Assembly: GCA_026874595.1 (NCBI GenBank)
Contig: JAPPUL010000082.1
Coordinates: 186,001-250,000, forward strand
Reading direction: 5' to 3'
Length of the DNA stretch: 64,000 nucleotides
Origin: Sipunculus nudus
Taxonomy: Eukaryota > Annelida > Sipuncula > Golfingiida > Sipunculidae
Part shown: piece by piece, positions 1-8,952 of the stretch
Layout: the number at the start of each line of letters is the position of its first letter
Position numbering within the stretch: position 1 is the first letter of the stretch
The notes under the pieces: model-generated
The model's database searches: none
The model's input: the letters and a program-made list of their open reading frames with translations, nothing else
Told to the model about the DNA's origin: nothing
Program-made: the position numbers and the translations under genes

Positions 1-97
1 GCTTTTTTTGTAATATTTTATCTCCTGGCTAAGTATTACATTTATGCCCTTTTATTCACTTTCTTTTTTTTAAAACCATTTTTAGGAGCCAACCCCT

Positions 98-1339
98 TTG
101 ACAGATTTAGCTACTACTGATAACCATATATTTCAACTCATCAATAAAGAGGCTTTTAGACAAAAGAACAAGATCCGTTTAATCCCTTCTGAGAATTATA
201 CCTCTAAGGCTGTTATGCAGGCTACGGGCTCTTGTCTTACCAATAAGTACTCTGAGGGATATCCTAGAAAACGATATTATGAAGGACAGGAGTTTATTGA
301 CCAAATAGAAGAAATTACCATAAGTCGTGCCAAAGAACTCTTTCATATGGACCATGCCAATGTTCAGCCCCTTTCCGGTTCCCCTGCAAATATGGCTGTT
401 TATCTTGCTTTCCTTAAACCTAATGATACCATTATGGGTCTTTCGCTGCCGCATGGCGGGCATCTTACGCATGGTTGGAAGGTTAGCTTTTCTGGCATCC
501 TTTATAACTCTGTTCCTTACGAGCTTAATGAGAACTCTTTGCTTATTGATTATGACAAACTAAGAGATATTGCCAAGCGTTCAAGACCTTCTATCATCTG
601 GGCTGGGGCTAGCGCTTATCCTCGTATCATCGACTTTAAGGCTTTCTCTTCTATCGCATCTGAGGTCGGCGCCTTGTTAGTTTGTGATATTGCTCATATC
701 GCAGGGCTTGTTGTCGCTGGCGTGCACCCAAGTCCTGCTCCCTTTGCTGATATCATTACCACTACCACTCATAAAACTTTAAGAGGACCTAGGGGTGCTT
801 TGATTCTTTCTAAAGAAGCTTTTAAGGATAAACTCGATAAAGCCGTTTTCCCTGGCCTGCAGGGAGGCCCACATAATCACACCACTGCTGCTATTGCTGT
901 TGCCCTCAAAGAGGCTACTTCTTCCGATTTTAAACTTTATGCCAAAAGAACTGTCGATAATGCTAAAATACTTGCCAATGAACTTATAAACAAAGGTTTT
1001 AACCTCGTTACAAAGGGTACTGATAACCATCTTATCCTTATTGACCTTTCTAATAAAAATATTACCGGCAAAGAGGCTGCCTCGGCTTTAAATAAGGCTG
1101 GTATTGTTGTTAATGCTAATGCTGTCCCTTTTGATAAACGAGGGCCTTTTAACCCTAGCGGTATTCGCATTGGAACCCCTGCTATAAGTTCTCAGGGCAT
1201 GGGACATAACGAAATGCTTACTTTAGCTTCATGGATTGAACAGGTCATTTTGAAGCATCACGATTCTAACCTTATTGCTAAGATAGAAGCTCAAGTTAAG
1301 GAGCTTTGTAAAGCATTTCCCCCTCCAGGCCTTGATTAA
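98..1339 (+). CDS. glyA: Serine hydroxymethyltransferase
   Basis: Cytosolic PLP enzyme that interconverts serine and glycine and feeds one-carbon units to tetrahydrofolate. The protein is 413 aa, normal for the family, and collinear: an IPSENYTS stretch near residue 30, the substrate/PLP region LPHGGHLTHG near 127, and TTTTHKTLRGPRG, in which Lys226 is the PLP-binding lysine. I chose the TTG start at 98 because TTAGGAG lies about 9 nt upstream and the family N-terminus follows directly. It is an isolated plus-strand gene at the edge of a minus-strand block and has pyrimidine-rich wobble positions (a 60-base hand count at 901-960 gave 14 C and 9 G), unlike plus-strand genes elsewhere in the window. 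The 97 bases before it hold nothing I recognise. Confidence 0.97.
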   Translation: MTDLATTDNHIFQLINKEAFRQKNKIRLIPSENYTSKAVMQATGSCLTNKYSEGYPRKRYYEGQEFIDQIEEITISRAKELFHMDHANVQPLSGSPANMAVYLAFLKPNDTIMGLSLPHGGHLTHGWKVSFSGILYNSVPYELNENSLLIDYDKLRDIAKRSRPSIIWAGASAYPRIIDFKAFSSIASEVGALLVCDIAHIAGLVVAGVHPSPAPFADIITTTTHKTLRGPRGALILSKEAFKDKLDKAVFPGLQGGPHNHTTAAIAVALKEATSSDFKLYAKRTVDNAKILANELINKGFNLVTKGTDNHLILIDLSNKNITGKEAASALNKAGIVVNANAVPFDKRGPFNPSGIRIGTPAISSQGMGHNEMLTLASWIEQVILKHHDSNLIAKIEAQVKELCKAFPPPGLD

Positions 1340-1423
1340 CTCTACTCTCTACACTTATTTTATATCACCTTTTTAGATATATTATTTTAACGCAAGCTCT
1401 TAAGGAGTTATTATATTTCTTGC

Positions 1424-2836
1424 ATGCAAAACAAAACTAAGATTATCGCAACTATCGGACCCTCTTCAAGTAATCAAGCTATTATAGCATCTCTTATCGA
1501 TGAGGGAGTTAACATTTTTAGATTGAACTTCTCGCATGGGGACAGGGATACTCATGAAAATAATATACAAACTATTAGAACTGTTGCTAAAAACAAAAAC
1601 AAAATTATAAGTCTAATTGGCGATTTACAAGGACCTAAGATACGTATTGGCGATATCAAGAATAATGCTGTAACTATTAAAAAAGGTAACACTTTACAAA
1701 TTACTACAAAACCTCTACTTGGTGATGAAGGCATTATAAGCACCTCTTATACCGGAATCCTTAAACTTATACCTAAAGATAAATTACTTATTGATGATGG
1801 CCTTATTGTTCTTGAAGTTATATCTACTGATAAAAGCAAAAAAGAAGTCCTTTGTAAGATTATTGTTGGGGGAGTTTTAAAATCAAAAAAAGGTATAAAT
1901 ATACCATCTTCAAATATTGACGTAGTTGCCTTTACCGATAAAGATAAAGAATTTGTCAAATTCGCTCTTTTACAAGAACTTGATTTTATAGCGCTTTCAT
2001 TTGTACGCAAACCAGAAGATATTAACCTGCTTCGAAGCTTTATTAAAAAACACACAGAGAATAATTATATACCCATCATTGCAAAAATAGAACGGCCTGA
2101 GGCAATAGAAAATATTGATGCTATTATAGAAAAGACTGATTGTCTTATGGTTGCCAGAGGCGACCTTGGGGTTGAGATGCCGCTTGAACAAGTTCCATTA
2201 TTACAAAAAGAAATCGTGCTTAAGTGTAATCGTATGAGCCGTCCTGTTATTATTGCAACACAAATGCTTGAGTCTATGATTAAAAATCCACGAGCAACTA
2301 GAGCTGAGGTTTCGGATATTGCTAATGCTATTATCGATGGGGCTGATGCCGTTATGTTATCTGGGGAGACTGCATCAGGAGATTATCCCATAGAAACTAT
2401 TAAAACTATGCATAAAATAGCCATTGAAATAGAAAGTACTTCTAAAACCCTTTATTACAGAAAACATGGCATGGATAAAACTAAAGATAACGATACCGAA
2501 GAGGCTATTGCCATATCCGCTTGTGAGTTAGCTAAAAACCTAAAAGCAATATCTCTTACCATTCATACAAACAATCCTCACTCCGTACAGCTTTTAAGTA
2601 AATATCATCCTTATCCTAATATTATTGCCATAACATCAAATCCTAAAGTCGCTTGCCAAGTAAACCTTTATTGGAATGTCATGCCTATTCTTGTAAAAAA
2701 AGAAAGCTTAACAAACAAAGAAAAACTTACCATTACTAAAAATATAATTACTAAAAATATAATTAACTCCAAACTCAAACAGCCTCAAATCATTATTGAA
2801 ACTGATGATACAATGCTAGCTATAAGAATATATTAA
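1424..2836 (+). CDS. pyk: Pyruvate kinase
   Basis: Final glycolytic enzyme, phosphoenolpyruvate plus ADP to pyruvate plus ATP. Family landmarks appear in order: IATIGPSS at the N-terminus, RLNFSHGD near 34, the catalytic-lysine motif IAKIERPEA near 220, the metal-binding stretch VARGDLGVEMPLEQVP, then RPVIIATQMLESMI and the signature around DGADAVMLSGETA. Residues after about 350 form the usual C-terminal allosteric domain, and 470 aa is the typical length. TAAGGAG lies about 16 nt before the ATG, farther than usual. It follows glyA by 84 bp in the same direction and may share its transcript. Confidence 0.97.
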   Translation: MQNKTKIIATIGPSSSNQAIIASLIDEGVNIFRLNFSHGDRDTHENNIQTIRTVAKNKNKIISLIGDLQGPKIRIGDIKNNAVTIKKGNTLQITTKPLLGDEGIISTSYTGILKLIPKDKLLIDDGLIVLEVISTDKSKKEVLCKIIVGGVLKSKKGINIPSSNIDVVAFTDKDKEFVKFALLQELDFIALSFVRKPEDINLLRSFIKKHTENNYIPIIAKIERPEAIENIDAIIEKTDCLMVARGDLGVEMPLEQVPLLQKEIVLKCNRMSRPVIIATQMLESMIKNPRATRAEVSDIANAIIDGADAVMLSGETASGDYPIETIKTMHKIAIEIESTSKTLYYRKHGMDKTKDNDTEEAIAISACELAKNLKAISLTIHTNNPHSVQLLSKYHPYPNIIAITSNPKVACQVNLYWNVMPILVKKESLTNKEKLTITKNIITKNIINSKLKQPQIIIETDDTMLAIRIY

Positions 2837-3212
2837 TCAATGTTAGTTATTTAAAAAGTCAGCTCTTTTAAAAAGCCATCTCTTCTTGATAAGAACAAAC
2901 CACATTGTCATTTTGTAAAACGTCTGCTCTTTTAGCCATTTTATAAGAAATAACCATAAGCCATATCCTGCCCACACTATAACAAGTAGTTTTATCCTTT
3001 TTAGCTTAAAGAAACTCCTTTATGTTTTTCATATGTTTTGTATCTTATTTACCCTGTCTTTCTTTTCTCATGTTTGCTACAAAGCTTAAGTTAAACCATA
3101 TAAGACCTTACAAAACTCCACTAACTCTTTGCTACTAAAACATATCCTTAAACCTCCACACCCTACATATCTTAAACTCTAAAACTATACTCGCCTTTTA
3201 TAAGACCTTCTT
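2837..3212. other. Intergenic region between convergent genes, with a possible small membrane ORF
   Basis: A 376-bp space between pyk (plus) and the CCA-like gene (minus). On the minus strand one frame is open from about 3017 down to a stop at 2843-2845. It would encode some 50 residues with a hydrophobic segment (LLVIVWAGYGLWLFLIKWL) and a basic tail (KKRWLFKRADFLNN). An AAAGGAG lies just upstream near 3015-3021, but no ATG, GTG or TTG follows at a suitable distance; the only in-frame GTG is inside the hydrophobic segment. It may be a small membrane peptide with a rare start, a remnant, or chance. No RNA gene or clear terminator was seen. Confidence 0.25.
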
Positions 3213-3227
3213 TTATAAGGCCTTCTT
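3198..3227 (-). repeat. Duplicated gene 3' end including the stop codon
   Basis: On the minus strand the last 15 bases of the CCA-like gene, AAGAAGGCCTTATAA, stop included, are followed at once by AAGAAGGTCTTATAA. The second copy differs by one base and lies outside the gene. It is the smallest case here of a gene end copied in tandem past its own stop. Confidence 0.7.
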
Positions 3228-4634
3228 AGATAGACTCATGTTTTCTGCGTGCTTTAGTAAAGCTTCTCCCTCATTCATAACCTCTCCATAAACTACTGCT
3301 TTTACCAAATAATCTAGTAGTGCTCCTATCTCAGGACCTTCCTCTATACCAAAATGTTTCATTATATCATCCCCCCCTATTACTAGATCTTTTACCTTGA
3401 ACCTTTTATTCTCATTCTCCACTTCCTCTATTCGCTTTAGCAGATTCTCTACCGATAAAGAATACGCCTTCTTTGTCCCGCTACCTACCCTGTCTGCCTT
3501 CCTAAGCTCTAACAAATTCTTTAGCTCTTTGTCTGCCTTCTTCATAAACCGTTTTACTGCTTTGTCCGTCCAGAGTGGTGTGTAATGAAACATATGAAGC
3601 CTTACTAAATTCGATACTCTAGATGCATCTATATGCATAAACCCAAAGCGTCTTAGTATTCTATAAGTCATTCTCGCTCCAATGTTTTCATGATCGTAAA
3701 AGACGCTCTTTTGCCCATCCTCACCTTCTTCTCCTTTTACTCGCTTTGAGCGAGGTTTGCCTATGTCATGAAATAAGGCTGCAAACCGAATTAACGGCGA
3801 GTCCTTACTTGCACTATCGCACGCTTTTAAACTATGATAGTATACATCGTATTTGTGATACTCGTTTTGACTTACATTATATCCTTCCAAAAGCTCATTT
3901 AATACCTTTGTCATTAAGTTACTTTTACGCAGCTCCTCAAACGCCTCGCTTGGCCTTTCTAACTCCATAAGACTTAGTAGCTCTTGCCTCCACACATGTT
4001 TTGGATAGAGTACTTTACATTCTCCTACCTGCTCTTTTATAACGCCTTCTTCTTTAAAACCATACTTTACTTTATAACGTATATAACGAAATAAACTTAA
4101 AGCATCCTTTGACAAGGACTCTCTCCCTTCTCCTCTAAACAATATCATTTGCCCACTTAATATATCTTCAAGCTCTTCTACATTATAATTGCTTCTAAAA
4201 TCATACCATACCTTATCTATTATTAGCAAGTTCTTATTAACTCGCTTTAATACTTCTTCACTCCTCTCTACCCTTATATAATATTTATCCTCAAGTTCAT
4301 CTTCTATACTTAAGAATGACTCATTCTTATATCCTCCTCCCTCCCCTTCTCTTGATAGCTGAATATATTTTAACTCTCCTTTCCCCAACTTTACCTTTTC
4401 AAGCCCTACACTTTCTAATACCTCATTTAAGCATAAGGTCGTTAGCATTGTATAATATCTGCCACGCCTTTTAAAATATCCTTTCTCATATAATATATCG
4501 TCTGCAAGCCCCTCCCCATACAATATTACCTCCCCACCACGTTCCAATATCTTTTTACCCAGATTCAATACCCCTTCCCGTAGTCTATTTATCTTTAACA
4601 TATTTTTCTTCTTACTTTTTTTTAAAAACCCCAA
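3213..4634 (-). CDS. CCA-adding-enzyme/poly(A)-polymerase homologue with HD domain; nucleotidyltransferase head degenerate
   Basis: The middle and C-terminal parts fit bacterial tRNA nucleotidyltransferases: the SKDALSLFRYIRYKVKYGF stretch at residues 175-193 matches the usual EDPLRxLRAxRFAxxLGF region, and an HD domain follows with H267 and FHDIGKP (H289, D290). The N-terminal head should carry GGxVRDxLL and a catalytic DxD. Here the corresponding stretch, GEGLADDILY at 40-49 followed by FKRRGRYYTML, has no DxD. The protein may have lost CCA addition and keep only HD phosphohydrolase or RNA-binding activity. It lies 8 bp downstream of the aminopeptidase and is probably co-transcribed. The tRNA-Ser in this window lacks an encoded CCA, so the cell needs a CCA-adding enzyme somewhere. 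Confidence 0.75.
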   Translation of the reverse strand: MGFLKKSKKKNMLKINRLREGVLNLGKKILERGGEVILYGEGLADDILYEKGYFKRRGRYYTMLTTLCLNEVLESVGLEKVKLGKGELKYIQLSREGEGGGYKNESFLSIEDELEDKYYIRVERSEEVLKRVNKNLLIIDKVWYDFRSNYNVEELEDILSGQMILFRGEGRESLSKDALSLFRYIRYKVKYGFKEEGVIKEQVGECKVLYPKHVWRQELLSLMELERPSEAFEELRKSNLMTKVLNELLEGYNVSQNEYHKYDVYYHSLKACDSASKDSPLIRFAALFHDIGKPRSKRVKGEEGEDGQKSVFYDHENIGARMTYRILRRFGFMHIDASRVSNLVRLHMFHYTPLWTDKAVKRFMKKADKELKNLLELRKADRVGSGTKKAYSLSVENLLKRIEEVENENKRFKVKDLVIGGDDIMKHFGIEEGPEIGALLDYLVKAVVYGEVMNEGEALLKHAENMSLSKKAL

Positions 4635-4642
4635 TTTATTCT

Positions 4643-6469
4643 TTAGCTCAAGACGTAATTTCTATTAAGCCACTCAAGCTCCTTCTTTGTTAAATAACTT
4701 TTATCTATTAAATTACCCTCCAGCTTCGCATGCGTTAAAAGCCTCATGCATAACCATCCATCCTTTTCAACTACACGCTGCGCTTGTACCACATTCTCTA
4801 TTCGCACCCCTCCAACACCTTCTATATATATCCCAGGCTCTATTGTAAATACCATCCCATCCTCTATCTCATGAGCACCACCTCCAACTACTCCACCACC
4901 CAAAACAGGCGGACTCTCATGCACATTTAAACCTATGCCATGCCCTAACCCATGAGGACAACTATAGCCATAGCCCCACAATATCCCCTGTCCCAAATTG
5001 TTTAGCTCATAGCCCTTTGTCCCTTCTGGATACCTTAAACTTAAAAGTTGGATTGACGCCTTTAGCACTATCGTATATATATCTTTATATTCCCACTTTG
5101 GCAAGTCTCCTACTAGAAATGTTCTCGTCAGATCCGTTGCATATCCTCCCTCCCAATACCCTCCTATGTCCAGAAGCATTAATTCTCCCTCTTTTATCCT
5201 TTTATTCCTATCAGGTCGGGTGTAGTGCACATAGGCACTGTTTTCTCCGCTTGCCACTATCGGAGAGAAACTAAGTCCACGCGCTCCCCCTAGCTTAAAC
5301 AACTCCTCTATCTTATTGTATACTCTCTCCTCCGTTAACTCCTCACCCCGCTTTACTCCTTCTTTTATATATTTTATCGCTTCCTCCATCACTAAATCTG
5401 CTCGCGCAAAACCTTCCTCCATCATCTCAAGTTCTTCCCCTCCCTTTATACTTCGCATATGAGACATTAGACTACCACTGTCTACAAGTTCTACCCTAGA
5501 ATTACAGCTCCTATGCAGCTCTTCGTATCTACTCTTACTAAGCATTCTGCCATCATAACCCACCCGAATTACTCCTTTATCTTTACACTCCTCCTCTACC
5601 TCTACCCCTTTTAAAAACTCCTCCTCTAAAAAAGTTTTATACTCTAATAGATTATTCACATCTATTCCCTCCCCTATACCCCCCCCAGCAACTAAACCCT
5701 CCTTAACAACCTCTGATAGCCCTTCTAAGAATATATATGCCTCTTCCCTCCCTACTATACTTATTCCTCTCGCTGATGAACTATATTTCCCTTCCCCATA
5801 ACTCCTTAAATTGTATATATACGATAACTCATCTATTGCGCTTACTACAACATATGAAAGATTATTCTTAAGCATCTTTTCTCGTAACTTATTTAGTTTA
5901 TAACTTATCTTTGTCTGCTCCCCTAATGCCTCCAATAGCTCTATTAATCCCTCTCCACCCCTCCCACGCTCCTCCCATTTGCCCTTAAGCTTATTTGCAA
6001 ATCTAAAATAAGCAAAACCTTCACTATCTAATATTCCCCCAAAAGCCTCAACTACCCCGCTTAACATATCATACCCCCTCTTACTCTGCTTCCTACCATC
6101 TACAAGTATTCGTGGAGCAGTGCCTCGTTTAATACCATCAGAACCTTCTTCTTTAAGAAATCCCTTTATATCTTTATGCAATAAATCCATCCCTCCCCCC
6201 TCCCGAACTATTACCCCAAAAACCGCCTCTTTCTTAGCTTGTAATGTATAACGACCATCCACGTATATATAATTTCCTTCAAGCGTTATTAGCATCTCGC
6301 CCGTTGACCCGCTAAATCCACTTGCATGATATCTTGCATTCTCAGATAACGGTACGTACTCGCTTAGATATTCATCCGTTGATAGCAAGATTATACCAGC
6401 ATAACCACACCCCATCATCCACTTGCGCAAAAGAGATAAATTCTCCAATACCTCCTCTTTACTCAACAT
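4643..6469 (-). CDS. pepP: Xaa-Pro aminopeptidase, M24B family
   Basis: Cytosolic metallopeptidase that removes an N-terminal residue before proline. At 608 aa it has the long form: two creatinase-like N-terminal domains (about 1-330) and a pita-bread catalytic domain. All five metal ligands are visible: two Asp in LLDIGGYWEGGYATDLTR (near 433 and 444), His in HGLGHGIG (near 508), Glu in TIEPGIY (near 541) and Glu in RIENVV (near 556). The start is firm: GGAGGTGAT, perfectly complementary to a typical 16S 3' end, lies 3 nt before the ATG. A purine-rich direct repeat (GGAGGGAGTGGA type) precedes the ribosome site. It is the first gene of a pair with the CCA-like gene. Confidence 0.95.
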   Translation of the reverse strand: MLSKEEVLENLSLLRKWMMGCGYAGIILLSTDEYLSEYVPLSENARYHASGFSGSTGEMLITLEGNYIYVDGRYTLQAKKEAVFGVIVREGGGMDLLHKDIKGFLKEEGSDGIKRGTAPRILVDGRKQSKRGYDMLSGVVEAFGGILDSEGFAYFRFANKLKGKWEERGRGGEGLIELLEALGEQTKISYKLNKLREKMLKNNLSYVVVSAIDELSYIYNLRSYGEGKYSSSARGISIVGREEAYIFLEGLSEVVKEGLVAGGGIGEGIDVNNLLEYKTFLEEEFLKGVEVEEECKDKGVIRVGYDGRMLSKSRYEELHRSCNSRVELVDSGSLMSHMRSIKGGEELEMMEEGFARADLVMEEAIKYIKEGVKRGEELTEERVYNKIEELFKLGGARGLSFSPIVASGENSAYVHYTRPDRNKRIKEGELMLLDIGGYWEGGYATDLTRTFLVGDLPKWEYKDIYTIVLKASIQLLSLRYPEGTKGYELNNLGQGILWGYGYSCPHGLGHGIGLNVHESPPVLGGGVVGGGAHEIEDGMVFTIEPGIYIEGVGGVRIENVVQAQRVVEKDGWLCMRLLTHAKLEGNLIDKSYLTKKELEWLNRNYVLS

Positions 6470-6470
6470 C

Positions 6471-6514
6471 TAATCACCTCCACTCCCTCCTCCACTCCCT
6501 CCCTCCTCCTCTTT
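6471..6514 (-). repeat. Short purine-rich tandem repeat upstream of the aminopeptidase start
   Basis: About three imperfect 12-13 bp units (on the plus strand CCTCCACTCCCT) occupy the leader immediately before the start codon. The unit nearest the gene supplies the strong Shine-Dalgarno sequence. It is one of several repeats in this window that touch a gene boundary. Confidence 0.55.
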
Positions 6515-6601
6515 GCTCCCTTTTTCCATTTTCTACCTTTTTTTACCTTAATCTATAATAAATCTAAAATAATTACCTAGCTTCTGCCTAAACCCGTCTG
6601 C

Positions 6602-7816
6602 CTAAACTTGCATCGTTCGCAATAAATCCTCATAACTCTCTCGACGCCTTATTAATCTTACTTCTCCCGCTTTATTAAGGCATACCTCAGCCGGCCTAAC
6701 TCGACTATTATATTGCGACGACATCGAATAACCATATGCTCCAACGTCCTCTATCCCTAATATGTCCCCAACCCGTACCTTGCTAAGCAGCCTCCCCTCT
6801 ATCCCCCCCTCCCCTTGCGTAAACACATCCCCACTCTCGCATATATTCCCAGTTACCACCACCTCCTCCTCCTCACCTCCTAAATTTGTATAGTTTCTTA
6901 TCTTATGATAACTCCCATACGCCATCGGCCTTAGCAAATGATTAAATCCTGTGTCTGTTCCCACAAATTTATGACTCGGAGTCTCTTTTATGTTCGTTAC
7001 GCGGGTTAGCAATACCCCAGACTCCCCCACTATATAACGTCCAGGCTCCAAATAAAGCCAAAGCTCCTTCCCATACCCTTTTACGAACTCGCTAAAGCGT
7101 TTGCTTAGCTCTTTACCAAATTCTTTTACATCAAGCCCTTTTTCTTCCGGCTTATACGGTATCCCAAGTCCTCCCCCAAAATCTATGAAATCCAATTCTT
7201 TAAACTCTAAGGCCGTCTTAAGTACTATATTTACTGCTTTTAAAAATTCCTCCACCTTCAATATCCCTGACCCTATGTGGCTATGTAAGCCTGATACCAC
7301 AAGACCATACTCTTTACATAATCCCTTTATCTCTTCTAGCTTGTCGAAGTATATTCCAAATTTGCTCTTTGGTCCCCCGGTTATTGTATGATTGTGATGT
7401 CCTGCCCCGCAGTCCGGGTTTATTCTTATGCATACTTTTGTTTTTGGACGCAGCTTCCCGTAACTCTTTAGCTGACTTAGTGATCCCAAATTCTGTAGTA
7501 TCCCCTCAGATAAACAAAATTCCATCTCTTCTATACTTGTACTGTCTCCCGTATATAGTATTTGATCTGCTTTATAGCCTGCCTCGTAGGCTAGCTTTAC
7601 CTCTATCGGCGATACTGCATCTATATTTGCTCCCGCCTCTCGCAAGCTCTTCATTATCCATATGTTCGTATTCGCTTTGCAGGCGTAGTATATCTTCTTT
7701 TTAGGGTAAATAATCGCTTCGTTTAATTCTTTATAACGCTTTTGTATCTTATCTTCATCATATAAGTATAAAGGACTACCATATTCCCTTATTAGACCTT
7801 CTACATTAATTCCCAT
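6602..7816 (-). CDS. lysA: Diaminopimelate decarboxylase
   Basis: Last step of lysine synthesis, meso-diaminopimelate to lysine, PLP-dependent. Of 404 aa, the N-terminal alanine-racemase-type barrel carries the PLP lysine in YACKANTN (Lys47). HSHIGSG near 180 and the phosphate-binding FGGGLGIPY near 217 follow; the C-terminal beta domain has EPGRYIVGESG and the active-site CESGDVF near 333, which contributes Cys and Asp across the dimer. Nothing is missing. No other lysine gene is nearby. Minus orientation, coding strand strongly purine-rich like its neighbours. Confidence 0.95.
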   Translation of the reverse strand: MGINVEGLIREYGSPLYLYDEDKIQKRYKELNEAIIYPKKKIYYACKANTNIWIMKSLREAGANIDAVSPIEVKLAYEAGYKADQILYTGDSTSIEEMEFCLSEGILQNLGSLSQLKSYGKLRPKTKVCIRINPDCGAGHHNHTITGGPKSKFGIYFDKLEEIKGLCKEYGLVVSGLHSHIGSGILKVEEFLKAVNIVLKTALEFKELDFIDFGGGLGIPYKPEEKGLDVKEFGKELSKRFSEFVKGYGKELWLYLEPGRYIVGESGVLLTRVTNIKETPSHKFVGTDTGFNHLLRPMAYGSYHKIRNYTNLGGEEEEVVVTGNICESGDVFTQGEGGIEGRLLSKVRVGDILGIEDVGAYGYSMSSQYNSRVRPAEVCLNKAGEVRLIRRRESYEDLLRTMQV

Positions 7817-7898
7817 CTTTTCTCCTCACTTTTTTCCTTATTTCATCCTGTTTCTCTTTACTTTTAACTTTAACGCAATCTCTACTTTTTATTTGGCA

Positions 7899-8774
7899 TC
7901 ATTTCGCCTCCTCCTCCCCAAGTTCTTCTACTCCCTCTGCCAATATTATATCTTTATAACTTGCAAGACCCTCCCGTTTAACTCCCCCCAATCCCTCTTT
8001 AACACCTCCTTCCTTAGATAATAAAAACTCCTCCCTTGCCCCCGCCCCCTCACCCACCTCTCCATCACCCACATCTAAACCAAATGTACCCTCGTTAAGC
8101 ATCTCATTCAAACTCTTATCTTTAAATATATCCTCTTCCTCTCTCCCTTCCCCTCTCCCTTCCCCTCTCCCTTCCCCTCTCCCTTCCCCTCCCCCTTCCA
8201 CAATCCCTAAAATCTCTTTACCACCATCTCCTTTATCTAATCCCTCTTTGCCCTCTTTGCCCTCTTTGCCCCCTTCACCCCCTTCACCCACCACCACCAC
8301 TTCTAACCCTTCCGCTTTAGCAGCGTTTCCTATTATCTCTTCACCTATCTCTTCACCTTTCCCTACTATCTCTACTATCTCTACTTCTCCCCCTTTACTC
8401 TCCACTCCCTCTTTAATAACTTCTTCTCCTTCGTCTTTCATCCCAAAACCATCTTCCATTCCCCAGTCTCTACACAATATCAACAAATCTCTATCAAATT
8501 CATCAAACGGGACCTCTTTGCTTCCATAATAACTTAGCACCTTCTCAAGAAAAATTAATACCTTTATATATTCTCCACTCTCTCCAGTCCCAGCCACAAA
8601 TACCTTCTCCCTAAAATAATTTAGAGCCTTCTTTACATAAATTATTAATTCTTTATCTCTACCTCCAGAACCTCCTTCTCTAACCATCTCCTTCTTTAAA
8701 CCAATTAGCTCATCCTGAAGACTGTTTAATAAATCTAGTTGCTCCCTTATATAATTCTTTTCAAACGAAAACAC
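7899..8774 (-). CDS. Hypothetical protein with low-complexity Gly/Glu tail
   Basis: I do not recognise a family. Residues 1-120 look folded and helical with alternating Leu/Ile, and no signal peptide. Residues from about 120 to the end are Gly, Glu, Val and Lys-rich, including GRGEGRGEGRGEG and GKEGKEGKEG repeats produced by 12-bp and 9-bp tandem units. The tail is expected to be disordered and highly acidic. Translation rather than chance is supported by the intact N-terminal part and the shared orientation with lysA 82 bp downstream. A long 8-bp repeat array abuts its start codon. Confidence 0.6.
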   Translation of the reverse strand: MFSFEKNYIREQLDLLNSLQDELIGLKKEMVREGGSGGRDKELIIYVKKALNYFREKVFVAGTGESGEYIKVLIFLEKVLSYYGSKEVPFDEFDRDLLILCRDWGMEDGFGMKDEGEEVIKEGVESKGGEVEIVEIVGKGEEIGEEIIGNAAKAEGLEVVVVGEGGEGGKEGKEGKEGLDKGDGGKEILGIVEGGGEGRGEGRGEGRGEGREEEDIFKDKSLNEMLNEGTFGLDVGDGEVGEGAGAREEFLLSKEGGVKEGLGGVKREGLASYKDIILAEGVEELGEEEAK

Positions 8775-8778
8775 TTTC

Positions 8779-8902
8779 TACCTCCTCTTTCCTTATTTCC
8801 TTATTTCCTTATTTCCTTATTTCCATATTTCCTTATTTCCTTATTTCCATATTTCCTTATTTCCATATTTCCTTATTTCCATATTTCCTTATTTCCATAT
8901 TT
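8779..8902. repeat. 8-bp tandem array (CCTTATTT/CCATATTT)
   Basis: About 15 units of an 8-bp repeat, mostly CCTTATTT with CCATATTT interspersed in the distal half, lie 5 bp upstream of the start codon of the acidic-tail protein (minus). The two unit types alternate in a pattern that suggests repeated slippage. The array fills the space where a promoter or ribosome site would be, so copy number could affect expression; that is inference. Confidence 0.85.
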
Positions 8903-8952
8903 TGTTGCAACACAAGCTATATTCATTTTTTTTAGATTCATTTTTTTAGATT

